Assembly: GCA_963971575.1 (NCBI GenBank)
Contig: OZ020616.1
Location: 41,816,250-41,880,249, forward strand
Reading direction: 5' to 3'
Length of the DNA stretch: 64,000 bases
Origin: Liopterus haemorrhoidalis
Taxonomy: Eukaryota; Arthropoda; Insecta; Coleoptera; Dytiscidae
Shown: positions 44,924 to 55,164 of the stretch, piece after piece
How positions within the stretch are numbered: the stretch's first letter is position 1
Layout: each line of letters opens with the position of its first letter
Made by a program: the position numbers and the translations under genes
The notes under the pieces: model-generated
What the model was told of the DNA's origin: nothing
Databases searched by the model: none
Seen by the model: only the letters and a program-made list of their open reading frames with translations

Positions 44924-45467
44924 TTGTTTCTCTTAACAAAATATTTCCAGAGATACTGTGTCTCAAAGTTGCCAAAATCTCGGAGTCATACCATAGAAGG
45001 CTGCGGTATGGGGTCAAACAAATTACTAAATCTCAGCAAGTATTGCATGGATGAACGTAAAACTTTACCAATGTTCGTTGAGGACATGTGTGAATGTCCA
45101 TACAAAATTTCATCAAGATCCATGATGGTCGAGCATGGACCACTAGACCACTTGATATGGAATGACCCAGGGGTAAAAATGTACAACACTCTACCAAATA
45201 TTATCAAAGAAAGTCGAAGTGTTATATCTTTCAAAAGAGAATTAAAAAAATATCTATTGTCCAATTAATGTATTCAGTATATTGAGATGATGGTCACTTA
45301 CTTGTAAAAAAAAGAAAAATTACACAAAACCATAATTTGATTTAAATAATTAAGTTACACGTACAAATGTATTGTTAATTTTTAAATAATTTCTAAATAA
45401 TTTAAGGTTCTTGTAATAAAACTTCTTGTTTTCTTAGAATCAAATAAAGTTATTATTATTATTAATA
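44924..45467 (+). mobile_element. LINE 3' end fragment with (ATT)n tail
   Basis: The frame to 45268 ends GVKMYNTLPNIIKESRSVIS and FKRELKKYLLSN, the usual end of arthropod non-LTR ORF2 (G...YN.LP..IK...S...FK..LK..L). A ~190-bp AT-rich 3' UTR ends with AATAAAG and (TTA)n at 45450-45464. Upstream residues (44930-45170) are less conserved. 5'-truncated. Confidence 0.5.
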
Positions 45468-45628
45468 CAGAGGCGAATTAAGCGGTGGGCCGACTGGGCG
45501 GCCACCCGGGGCCCACGAAGCCGGGCCTGCCGAAGCCTATATACAAATATTTACATTCTATTTAAAATGATAGAGGGCCCATTTTAATTTTACCGCTCAG
45601 GGCTTCCAAGCAACTTAATCCGCCACTG
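45468..45628. mobile_element. small hAT-like MITE
   Basis: CAGAGGCGAATTAAG and CTTAATCCGCCACTG are inverted, with GGGCCCAC and GGGCCC words near both ends. The 8-bp flanks agree only partly (TAATA/CAATA). 161 bp. Confidence 0.55.
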
Positions 45629-45876
45629 CTTCAATAGAGCTATTTGGCGGTGCCGTCAATTAAAATATTATATCCAGAATGATCGCTAGCATTTGGTAAA
45701 CGGATAGAGCACCAAAAGAAGACGAAGGACAATGAAAAACGAGAAAAATTTATTTGTTAGTAAATCTTATTTAACATGAAATCACTTGGTCCTCTGGTCA
45801 AACCAAACCTCTTCACAAAAAACATTAGTTTCAGGATAAGCCATATGGTTTAACCTTGTTTATGGATTTAAGTTAG

Positions 45877-45921
45877 TTAGTTAAAATTTTTGGCGCACAG
45901 CAACAAAGGCTATTTGCGCCT
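45877..45921 (-). repeat. minus-strand copy of the repeat tail at 10211
   Basis: GTTAGTTAAAATTTTTGGCG, CACAGCAACAAAGGCTATTT and GCGC are the reverse complement of 10211-10258. Confidence 0.5.
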
Positions 45922-45929
45922 TGTTTATG

Positions 45930-46585
45930 GATTTAAATAGTACACTTTAATAGTACGCTTATGTATGAGTTTAAAACATAGACCCTAATGAAGTAAAATC
46001 GAAAACGCCTCACACTGTTTGAAAACGTACTCTGAATCTTTAATACCACAAAATGGTAATGCAGAGTCCCGATATTCTTAGAATCGACTGCCTTTGCGTA
46101 TTAGTAATACATCTTACTCATCGCATAAAATCCTTTTCAATCAATCGATGATATTTTAATAAGAGATCAGTTAGTCTTAAGACTTTACCATCCCTGTACC
46201 AGGATTAGGAAATCAATTAAAATTTAGGGTATTCATCATTAATGAAATTTGAAAGATATTGCCTTGTTATAATGGCTTTCATGTTGAAAGGAATTTTGTA
46301 ATATGGACATAAGTGATTGTAGGCATGAGGTAATCTTCAATAATTTAGATGGATTATTGAAAAAATTGCCTTGAAATTTGAAAGCTCTCAAGGAGGAAAA
46401 TATTGAACGTCCAGCTAACTTTAGAAGACAAGTGGTTATTGGATAACAGATTTTATGAATTCTTTCTAATTAAAAAACAAAATATACAAATAGTCAGAAC
46501 ACTTTTCAGAAACAACCTATTGACAAAATCGGAAAATTGTGTTGATTCTAGATTCATATTAGATTTCTGACATCATGATACATCT
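45930..46585. other. AT-rich intergenic DNA, nothing recognised
   Basis: No gene or repeat recognised; a hAT-like right end (ACACTTTGAGAAACACTG, 46632-46649) follows, preceded by GGGGACCCC words. Confidence 0.4.
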
Positions 46586-47154
46586 CGGGGACCCCTTGAG
46601 AACGTCATAGGGACCCCAGGGGGCCGCGGACCACACTTTGAGAAACACTGATCTAGATTAAATAAAAACCGAGTTAAGGAAATTTAACTCAGTTTTAACA
46701 ATTGGGCATAATACTGACTTCGTAAAGTACTGACTGAAACGAGTGACGTAGAGACTTCAGAGACAGTGGATCGCAGGGGCGTATCCAGAAATTTGTCAAG
46801 GGGGGGGGGGTAATTTTTAAAAAAGTTGTGAATGATATCCCCCCCCAAGGATGTTTGTGAAATATCTTAATCTTAATTTTTATCATAAATTTTATCTTAA
46901 TTTTTATTTTTATAAGTTTTATCTTAATTTTTATTTTTATAAGTTTTACTTTTATTTGATTCTATGATGTAGACTTTTAATAATATGAATGTAACTATAT
47001 TTTACTATTAGGACTCTTTATGACTTTTAATGTGTTTATTGTAATCCCGTATTTTTTATTCTTTCGACATGTGTAAACATTATGTATTGTATATAACACG
47101 AATAAATATAAAAAAAAAAAAAATAGGATAAAAAAATTAAATTTCTTTCATAAT

Positions 47155-47450
47155 AAACTATTTATTGTCAAAGATTAACAGAAAATCAGTCAGAGCCAAA
47201 ATCACAGTAAGTGAAATTAAACTTATTTAAAAGTAATTCTTTCTTATAATATAACTAACGAAAAATAACAATTAACAAAGAATATCAGTCATGTACTAAC
47301 AAAGATTACAGTAAATAAAATTAAACTCTTATTCAAAAATAATTCTTTCTTATAACTAAAGAAATATAGCAATTAACAGAAAAAATCAGTCGAAATCGTT
47401 CATAACCAAAATCACATTAAATGAAATTAAATTCGTGTAATAAACTTAAT
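47155..47450. repeat. diverged ~100-bp tandem repeat, about 3 units
   Basis: ATCAGTC plus AATTAACA(A/G)A, AATTCTTTCTTATAA and GTAA(A/G)TGAAATTAAAC words recur with CAGTC at 47187, 47286 and 47387. Confidence 0.6.
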
Positions 47451-47537
47451 AATAGTAATAAACTAATTACAAGATGCAAAGCAATTGTATGATAAATGAA
47501 AATAATATTTTAAATAAACTTTTAAATAAATATTCGG

Positions 47538-48480
47538 CGAAGCATTTTTTTCATTTCTTCTAATACTTCGTCTTGTTCTATATCAATTTCCCAATTAATG
47601 TTTAGTGCAGCTAATTAGAGATGGGTCCTTCATGAACGAACCGGCTCACTGAGCCGGCTCAGTACACTGACCGAAGTGACACGGTTCACCAAATTGAAAT
47701 GAGCCGGCTCACGGCTCACTGTATAGTTTTAAGTTTCAAGGATACGATTGGTCGGGCGATTGTGAGCAGTGACCGGAGTGATCCGGATCTGGATCGATGT
47801 CATGTTGAACTTCGCGAGAACTCGGCTTATAATGTATTATCATAAAGTGTATTTTGTCATCAATTTGTAGGGCAATTTATTTGAAACTAATAGGCTTAGT
47901 CTGTATTTTCTTACAACCATACTACATAAAAATATTTAAAATATTGCCCAAAGCCCAGATGTCCGATATATAAAGGCAATAAACATCGCCATAAACTTAA
48001 CACATCTGGTTTAAAATACAGTAGCTACATGAAGTGAATTGTTTGTTTCAAAAATGTTAGATAAGAGCCAGGGCTAAGCGACGTTCTACATACGAACGAA
48101 CGACCGACCGACCTGTGTCTCGGAAACATGTTTCCAGTTCATATAATGCAAGAGCCGGCTCTAAGCGATGTTCTACCTACGAACGAACGACCGACCTGTG
48201 TCTCGGAAACATGTTTACTTAACCGGATCACTGAGCCGGATCAATGAACTGGCTCAACAAACTGAACGACCACTGATCCACTGATCCGGTTCCGCAAACT
48301 GAGCCGAAATCTCTACTGCTAATCCATTAAGCCAATCTTCTTTCATGGTGTTTCTTAAATAATTTTTAAGACGCTTTAAGGTCGAAATTGATCTTTCAGG
48401 TGACACCGTCGTTACTGGTAACGTTACCAAAATTTTTAGCAAACAGTAAATGTTTGGGAACATATTTTTGTCGCAGTGAA
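47538..48480 (-). pseudogene. hAT transposase, C-terminal dimerisation domain, split by a MITE
   Basis: Minus strand 48315-48480 reads NMFPNIYCLLKILVTLPVTT, VSPERSISTLKRLKNYLRNT, MKEDWLNGLA, the hAT dimerisation signature (LP.S....ERSFS.LK.IK.YLR..M...RL..LA). It continues beyond the MITE at 47538-47615 with SALNINWEIDIEQDEVLEEM and KKMLRRIF. Only about 80 C-terminal residues remain. The family is like the ZMYM/TTF-type hAT transposases, by recall. Confidence 0.75.
47616..48315. mobile_element. hAT-type MITE, TAGAGATGGG family, copy 2
   Basis: TAGAGATGGG at the left and the decayed complement AAATCTCTA at the right; flanks CAGCTAAT (47608-47615) and CTGCTAAT (48316-48323) differ at one base. 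Reverse orientation to copy 1 at 15206. Carries a ~87-bp direct duplication (48066-48135 and 48153-48222, GCGA(C/T)GTTCTAC, GAACGAACGACCGACC, TCGGAAACATGTTT). TGAGCCGGCTCA palindromes are clustered at the left end. 700 bp. Confidence 0.85.
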
Positions 48481-48859
48481 TTATACATTCTATTGCGTTA
48501 GTAGGTTTATTTGAAAAATCCAGATATTTCCCGAACCATATATCGTACTCGTATATTCATCTAAAAATCTGAATCTTAAAAATCAAGATATCAAAAAACT
48601 AGTAAATTTGACCGACATATTTATATACCAACCAAAATAAGGGCTGAAAACCGGGACTATCCCGATCGAACCGGAACGTACGGTAGCCCTATTTAAATTA
48701 TAAAACACTAACATTGACTAAATATCATAATACCATATAAAAAATATTGATATCACAATTTTCCATTTTTGTAAACGAAAACAACATATTTAAAAATTGT
48801 TAGGGGAGGGGGCTGCTGCCCCCTAGCCCCCCCTTAAATACGCCCCTTCCCCATCGCAT

Positions 48860-50575
48860 ATGTACACGTGTGAAATCGGTTATAATCATGGTCGCCCATA
48901 GTAAAAAGCAAGAAGGGACACTTGCCCCCTTCTGGAGTCTCCACTTTTAAGTGTTTTATTAACTCTTATGCTGTTTTGTACCCAAATTTATTTATTTTTA
49001 TAGTTGTCTATTTTATATTATAACTATTTTTATGTCCTCTATTTTTTGTTTGCTATGAAATATTAAACATATTTTAATTCATGTGCATTTACTCCTTACA
49101 TGTCTGTATTAAGGGTCCTCGCAACATTGGGGCACCTCGAGCCTCGGAAAGAGTAAGTAGGGGAGCCGAGAGACGACTTTGGCTCTGGTAATACAATAAT
49201 TTCGAGCCCAAGAAGTCAATAATTCCGCTGATGACACCTGACTACATAAATAAAGTATAAAGTCAAATCGGATCTGGCCCGGACCTATAAACACTGATAT
49301 TTCAATTATTATTACGCGAACTATGAGGTCAACTATGACGGAGGATCTTCTATCCGGTTTGAAAAAGTTACTAATTATTGAGTAGATTTTATAAAAAAAG
49401 TCATTAATGCTACTTTGCTAATCATCGCAGATGCCTTCAATTTCCATTTAAATAGTAATGTTTTTTTTTTTTTTCTAAAAGTTTATTTAATAAATTTCTA
49501 ATATTTTCAAAAATACACATTCACATTTAGCCACCCTTGAAAAAAAAAATCTGTTAACCTCCATGCATTTATATGCTTATAGATTTAATTATAATGTTGT
49601 ATTATTAATTTTCTTTAATAACAATCAAAACGAATTTATTGTGAAATAAGAAACCTCAGATTTAGTGAATTTGTTTCATAAATCTAAATTCTGGAAGCAA
49701 ATTACAATATAAATCATTATTTTAATTCTTCACTTTGCATTCATCAGATTGCTTTATAAGGTTTCGTAATTTTAAACGGAGAGCAATTTGATAAACCACT
49801 AGTCCAGGGCCCACCTCTCCACTTCTACCAAATTCTAACTATTTAAGTTATCTTTGCTTGCAGACGTTTTAAAGTCGAGTTTCGAATCCCCAAACGGGAA
49901 CCGGTAAAACTTTTGTAATAAGAATTCCGATACCTAAAACAAGAAAACATCGAGAAGCAAATATCAAATGGAGCAAATAAAACAATGAATTAGGTGAAAG
50001 TAAAGGACAGAGATTTATTGGCTTTACTTTAATTAAACTCAAAATAAATATGTAATTGGAAGAGCAACGACCCAGTAAGGCGTATGGGAATAAGATTTGA
50101 GCAAAGCGACAAATAAATACTAATGATTTTGGCCTTTCAATCTTAAAATCTTTTTTTTTAATTTTTTTTATTTTAATATAATGGTCTTAGCTACTCAGGC
50201 TATTAACCAATACAATATATATTACAAATATTCTTAAATCTTAATTCTATTTAGGTCTATGAATTTATATAAGCATAATAATATTTTTCTTCAAGCGGAT
50301 TATAATGCTAACATTACATTGTTCAGTACATTCGGTAGAAATGATACATTATTTTACTAGTAAAATAATGTGAACATATTATACTAGTAAATAGTTCATA
50401 TAGTTATCAACAGATGAAACTGATGGCAGCAGTCGCCATAAAAAAATGCGTGGTTTGTAGTGAATTCAGAAATTAGTTACGTTATTAGTGAGTTACTTTA
50501 TTATTATTCTGTGATCATTCTGTGATAAGTTATAAAATACACAATATAAAGATCAAAAATTAAAAAATGTCTCAA
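48860..50575. other. intergenic DNA, mostly AT-rich
   Basis: At 49875-49892 GAGTTTCGAATCCCC looks like an isolated B box of a decayed SINE. A GC-richer patch at 49110-49290 has no recognised identity. Confidence 0.35.
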
Positions 50576-50583
50576 CCAATTCA

Positions 50584-50905
50584 ATGTCAACACCGGAATT
50601 AGCAGCAATAGCATCTGAAACTATAAAGTCTTAACTAGAAATACCTCAAAAATCACGAAAAATGTATGAACTTAGTTACAACAAACTGTTTAAATGGGCA
50701 CAAGAACAAAATATACATAATTATTCAGAAAATGTTATGATAACGTATTTTACACACTTGGCATAAACATTATATTGTACTTATTATAATGTACCGAGCA
50801 TTTCCGCTACACTGGACTATAATTTACACGATTTAGAAAGTGTCGAAACATCTCATACTAGTACTTTGGTAGAGACAAGCGACATGAATAATACCACAAA
50901 ATAAG
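50584..50905 (+). pseudogene. possible Crypton-like tyrosine recombinase N-terminal fragment
   Basis: From ATG 50584 one frame with two internal stops reads MSTPELAAIASETIKS, LEIPQKSRKMYELSYNKLFK, WAQEQNIHNYSENVMITYFT, HLA, then a weaker stretch ending SVETSHTSTLVETSDMN. The middle (SRK.YE..Y..F..W.......Y.E.V...YF..L) matches the SAM-like N-terminal domain of Crypton-type tyrosine recombinases as I know it. No catalytic domain follows. Confidence 0.4.
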
Positions 50906-50958
50906 CAAGCAGTGGCTTCAATTTCCAATTTTTGCAAAATTTTAATACCTACGCTTGT

Positions 50959-51053
50959 AGAAAAAATAGTATATGTCACTCGGAGTAGAACGCCTTTTTT
51001 GTGCACAAAAAAGAGCGCGTTCTACTCCTAGTAACATAATATACTATTTTTTC
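50959..51053. repeat. ~95-bp near-perfect palindrome
   Basis: AGAAAAAATAGTATAT...GGAGTAGAACGC (left) and GCGTTCTACTCC...ATATACTATTTTTTCT (right) pair, around a central CTTTTTTGTGCACAAAAAAG. Two small asymmetries interrupt the stem. A miniature hairpin MITE or a similar foldback; ends 31 bp left of the Harbinger element. Confidence 0.75.
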
Positions 51054-51282
51054 TGAATTTAAATACAATAAATGTTGTGTGTTAAGGTGCGTACTGACTT
51101 GAGCATTTGTACGCGCACGGATTTTCGTGCGCGTAAAAAAAATTTGCACACACAATTTTCTTATTTGTGCGCGTAAGATCGCGCTCCACATATTTCAGTT
51201 TTATCCACGCACATATTTATTTAAATTATGTAGTGTCAACGATGGCGGAAAGTAATGTTATTGCCTTAACAAGTGCAGCGTA

Positions 51283-52884
51283 CATAGGCCACATTCGGCA
51301 GACTCATCGGTGACTTACCGGTACAAACTTACCGGCAAATTTGACTGAATGCACATTTTTTGGAACCGCTGTTGAACGGCGTATATGAAAACTACAATAT
51401 CTAAACAATGGCAGATTGTATATTTTGATGACAGTAAATTTTGAACGTAAGGATTTACAGTAATTTTAAAAGTACATGTGCTTTATATATAAAATTGGTA
51501 ACAAGTTATCGGAACAACGGCCTGTACTTAGTGGTGTTCCACAAGGATCTGTGCTTGGCCCCTTGCTTTTTTTGATCTTTGTAGCTGACAAGCTTGAAAG
51601 CATGTATCTCTTCTCCCTGCAGCATGTATGCAGATGACACCAAAATCTACAATTTTTCAAATAGATTCAAGACGGTACAGGATGACATTAATTTAATTTT
51701 TTTATGGTCTAACGATTGGCTTTTATCTCTCAATCTACAGAAAACTACCGTCTTACATTGCGGTCGCAATAATCCTAAATATTGCTACAAATTAAATACT
51801 GTTCCAATTAAACAAGTCACTGAACAAATTTATCTTGGAATAACTGTCACTTCAGACATGCAATGGTCCTCGCAAGTTTTAAAAGCAGTGAAAAGGGCTA
51901 GCTATGTCTTATACTTGATATCAAGATCCTTTTATCAGCCGTCACCGGAACTAGTGCGAAAATTGTATATTACATACGTAAGACACGCATTTGGAGTTTG
52001 CTGTGTCAGTTTGGTCTCCGTCTTTAAGAAGGGATATAAACTTAATGGAGAAGGTTCAACGGCGTGCTACAAAATTGTGTCCAGTGATTAGACATTTGTG
52101 CTACGATAACAGATTAGAAATTTTGAGATTAACATCTTTAGAACATCGCAGGCTGAGAGGTGACATCATTACATTTTTTAAAATAGTGCGTGGCGATTTT
52201 AAGTGCGATTTATCGCATCTTTTCACCCTCAATAGTGATAGCCGTCTGCGTGGACATATTTTTAAGTTAAAACATGAGATTTTTAAAAAAAATGTGCGTT
52301 CTAATTTTTTAATAAACCGTATTTTTAAACTTTGGAACAATCTACCTGAATATGTTATGTCTTCGACTAGTGTGAACAATTTTAAGAACAATTTGGATTT
52401 ATATTTAGCATTTGGACAGTAAATTTGTTATTTTTTTTTCTTTTTTTAGTCTAAGTTTACTATTAAGGTTTAGTTTAACTTTTAGTTACTTTGTTACTTT
52501 GTTTAGTTACTTTGTTTACTTTTTGTATATGTATTTTGTTTTTGCACATACTCATAATTGTACAGTATTTAGAGCTATACAAGTCTTATGACTTCTGCTC
52601 TTAGTTGTAATAATAATAATAATAATATACGTCTCCTTAATATCTAAGTAAACTGACTCAACACTAAATTCCATAATTTTTACTTGCTTTGTGCTCGAAT
52701 CTTTGTTACTACAGATATAACTGTCAAAATATCCACCGGTGAGCCACTAACCGTAAATGAAATCCGGTTAATAAAATGGCGACCGATGAGTAAGTACGGT
52801 AACTCACCGGTAGATCAACGTATGCATACAGGAAAAAATTAATCAACCGGTAACTCACTGGTGAGTCTGCTGAATGCGGCCATG
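51283..52884. mobile_element. unclassified TIR element nested in Harbinger
   Basis: Ends CATAGGCCACATTCGGCAGA and TCTGCTGAATGCGGCCATG are inverted over ~30 bp. GTA flanks both sides (51280-51282, 52885-52887), and removing the element rejoins the Harbinger frame. ACCGGT(A/G)A(G/C)T words crowd both ends. Its interior is almost entirely a LINE. Candidate 3-bp duplication; superfamily unresolved. Confidence 0.6.
51440..52625 (+). mobile_element. CR1-group LINE, 5'-truncated, innermost insert
   Basis: Plus strand: VLSGVPQGSVLGPLLFLIFV (51530-51590), SMYADDTKIYNF (51622-51658; RT catalytic Y-A-D-D), KTTVLHCGRN, TEQIYLGITVTSDMQWSSQV, YVRPRLEFAVSVWSP after a frame change (51990), RRATKLCPVIRHLCYDNRLE, FKLWNNLPEYVMSSTSVNNF, KNNLDLYLA, stop 52420. 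The last block is typical of CR1/L2-group ORF2 C termini. 3' UTR ends with (AAT)n at 52607-52625. Frame changes near 51600 and 51990 make it inactive. Confidence 0.8.
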
Positions 52885-53639
52885 GTATACTTCGTAAAAA
52901 AAAAGAAAAAACAAAACAAACGTGGTGAATGACACAACTATATAGAAGCAGGGAAATATACAATGGTTCAAGTTTGCTAGCAGAACTACAAATGCAAGAG
53001 GTTAGTGGACAATTTCAAAATTTTGTTCGATGTCAGCGGCAGATTTTGAACTACTCGTTAATAAAGTTGGTAACAAAATTGGGAAAAAAGACACGATTTA
53101 TAAAGGCTGTTCTCGTGAAAGAACGATTAGCCATAACCCTACGTTTTTTGCAACTGCGGATACGTTTACCAACATGCAATACCTTTTTATTCCATTCCAT
53201 GTTGAATATTTACTGGTGTTTACTTAAATTAACGCGCACAATTATATGACTGCATAAACCCGTACACACTGAGCGCACAAGTTCTTTGATCTTATCGGTA
53301 GGACCGATAAGCTACGGATAGCATTCGTGGGAGGATTAGTGTACGCGCACACAAATTGTACCTCGTACTCACCTGAGCAATATTACGCGCACAGCATTCA
53401 TGCGCGCACAAATGCTCTAGTCAGTACGCACCTTTAGTAGGATAAAATCAATTGACTGCACGTTTATATTAATGGGACAATACTTAATCTATTTAATCCC
53501 ATACTAACATTATCGTTATAGTTAGGAGATAATAATCTTTTTAAAAAATATGCTGAAAACATTCATATCAAGCGGCAAATATATTGTACCGTGTTTATTT
53601 AAATATTGACAGATAATAGATAATAAACATTTTACGACG

Positions 53640-53810
53640 CCACCATAGATGGGTTAACAGACACACAGATATCACACTATTCGTAACGCGCTAATTTCCT
53701 TAGCTGTAAACGCTACCTTGAACGTTAAAACTATCTACTAAACTTATCCACAATGCACAATGAACAGTCAACTAATTTAAAGAGCTCTGAACGCAGATTT
53801 AGAGTAGGAA
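53640..53810. repeat. dispersed repeat related to 8686-8800
   Basis: ACTTATCCACAATGCACA, AGTCAACTAATTT and CTCTGAACGCAGA match the reverse complement of 8690-8745. TIR-like GTTAAC/GTAACG words lie at the left. Confidence 0.4.
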
Positions 53811-53954
53811 TGTTTTTAAATGTTGAAAATATTCTCTACAAATAAGGACAGGAGCTTTACAAAAATAATTTCGTAATTGATTAAAATAAAATATTAGAGA
53901 ATCTGGGCTGTTTACAGACTAAATTTTCAAGCAAAGCTTATATCGTCCCTCATG

Positions 53955-54085
53955 TGTCTGTCTATTGGGTAAAAATTGTAGCAAAACAGCTTCCTAAAGA
54001 GTTGAAATTTGCCATGCATATGAAAATCTTTTTATTTTAAGGTATTTTCATTAAAAAAATACTAAAATTTTTCTATGCCACACTT
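53955..54085 (+). mobile_element. diverged HINE 5' fragment
   Basis: GTGTCTGTCTATTGGGTAAA, AATTGTAGCAAAACAGCTTC and AAAGAGTTGAAATTTGCCAT align with the HINE segment from the (GTCT)n to the AGAGAGTTGAAATTTGGCAT block. The microsatellite is reduced to about two units. No ends are preserved. Confidence 0.6.
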
Positions 54086-54722
54086 TAATAACCCAGAGGA
54101 AATGTTCTAAAAATTTGAAAAAAAATTTCACAAATGCACACTGATATAAACTAAAACGTATCAACAGAAATTTATAATGAGAAAAGTTTTCGAGATATAT
54201 GAAAATTGTTGTATATTTTAGAAATATGCATTATTGTCAAAACGTAACATTAATATGATTGAATATCGTTACGTAAAGCGAAAAGATGTAATCGCCTACT
54301 TATTGGTTTTGTTATTTAGTGCTGACGAAATAATAAGAACTATCCGATAGTTGTCGTGCGATAAGAAACATTGATTCTTTAACCGTACGCCTGTGAACAT
54401 CTGCCGCTAGTATTTGTGCTGTAAATAGAATGAATATTGAACATTGTTTCTAATAGGCTACCAACGCCTAGATATGCGTATAAGGAACAGAAATGGTTTT
54501 CTGTTTCCAGACTGCCGATCATAGATATGAAAGCCACGTTGTCAATGTGACGTTTCGATCGGTCTTATTATCCCTGTATAAACAGGTACTAATTTTAAAT
54601 ATTATATATTTAAGGCTGAGTCGACCCTAGAACTGAATGCACAATTTCGGAAGATAAAAATCCGAAGGAGGTGGGGGACGTTTTACCACGGCGCCCCGGC
54701 AACACTTGAACATCGTTTTTGT

Positions 54723-54970
54723 GTGTTTTTTTTTAAATTTATTTATTTTACATCGGCCTATTTCTGCAACGAGGCTAATCGCCAATGCCACGGGGCGAGC
54801 TCCTACACCTAGATGATGGGCGAATGATTGTGAAATGTAAACATATTATTCTCGCCCGAATAATATCAGCAACGGAGAATCGAACCACCAATCTCCCAAT
54901 CCAGACTGTTTAACCAGTCCAAACTGCACGTTTTAATGAGCTCGGCCTCTCCGTTGGCGTTTGTTTTTGT
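54723..54970 (-). mobile_element. SINE with a class II (Leu/Ser-like) tRNA head
   Basis: Minus strand. Head starts near 54962: CAACGGAG pairs perfectly with CTCCGTTG, A box AGGCCGAGCTCATT, B box GGTTCGATTCTCC, and extra bases between anticodon-like and T arms as in tRNA-Leu/Ser. Body contains TCGGGCGAGAATAATATG, TAGGTGTAGGAGCTCGCCCC and AGCCTCGTTGCAGAAATAGG, tail AAATAAATAAATTTAAAAA. GTTTTTGTGT occurs directly on both sides (54714-54723 and 54963-54972), a probable target duplication. Confidence 0.75.
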
Positions 54971-55089
54971 GTTTACTTATTAAAAATCTAACTACTGATT
55001 AACATACGATACATGGTTTTCAAAATATTGTGCATTTTGATGTGATTACAGTAAAAAATTTAGTTCACTCAGCATGCCGGCTCTCAGAT

Positions 55090-55160
55090 GGCATCCATAA
55101 CTTACTATTATAGATACCTTACGAAGCCCTGAAATGTGTGAAAATTCACACTTCACATAA
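55090..55160 (+). mobile_element. HINE 3' end fragment
   Basis: ATACCTTACGAAGCCCTGAA followed by the hairpin GTGTGAAAATTCACAC (55137-55152) and TTCACATAATTTTTT. Only the terminal ~60-70 bp are recognisable. Confidence 0.6.
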
Positions 55161-55164
55161 TTTT

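Larger units (their letters stand above)
46774..48849 (-). mobile_element. hAT transposon relic with its own transposase remnant
   Basis: Ends CAGGGGCGTATCCAG (46774) and TTAAATACGCCCCTT (to ~48846) are inverted, followed inward by long G runs/C runs, as in hAT elements of the CAGGGGCGGATCC type. Inside on the minus strand is a hAT C-terminal dimerisation domain. The flanking 8-mers agree poorly. Later insertions: a hAT-type MITE (47616-48315); a retroposon-like A-tail segment ends at about 47125. Confidence 0.6.
51242..53240 (+). pseudogene. Harbinger transposase N-terminal fragment, interrupted
   Basis: 51242-51282 reads MAESNVIALTSAAY. After the insertion, 52885-53240 gives VYFVKKKKKTKQ, RSREIYNGSSLLAEL, then in changing frames QNFVRMSAADFELLVNKVGN, KIGKKDTIYKG, KERLAITLRFL and NMQYLF. 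This follows the Harbinger nuclease start (YN.LL.EL...D...F.NF.RM...DFE.LL..V...I.K.DT...I...ERLA.TLRFLATGD.Y..L..LF). It ends before the first catalytic Asp. Two frameshifts are needed. Confidence 0.8.
51085..53433 (+). mobile_element. PIF/Harbinger transposon relic
   Basis: Ends AGGTGCGTACTGACTTGAGC and complement of GCTCTAGTCAGTACGCACCT are inverted for about 35 bp (ATTTGT(A/G)CGCGC included), with a TTA duplication (51082-51084, 53434-53436), as expected for PIF/Harbinger. The left coding start and part of the transposase are separated by a second TIR element (51283-52884). Confidence 0.85.

Noticed and set aside
49875..49892. tRNA or complete SINE
   Set aside because: Only a B-box-like word is present; no A box at the right distance.
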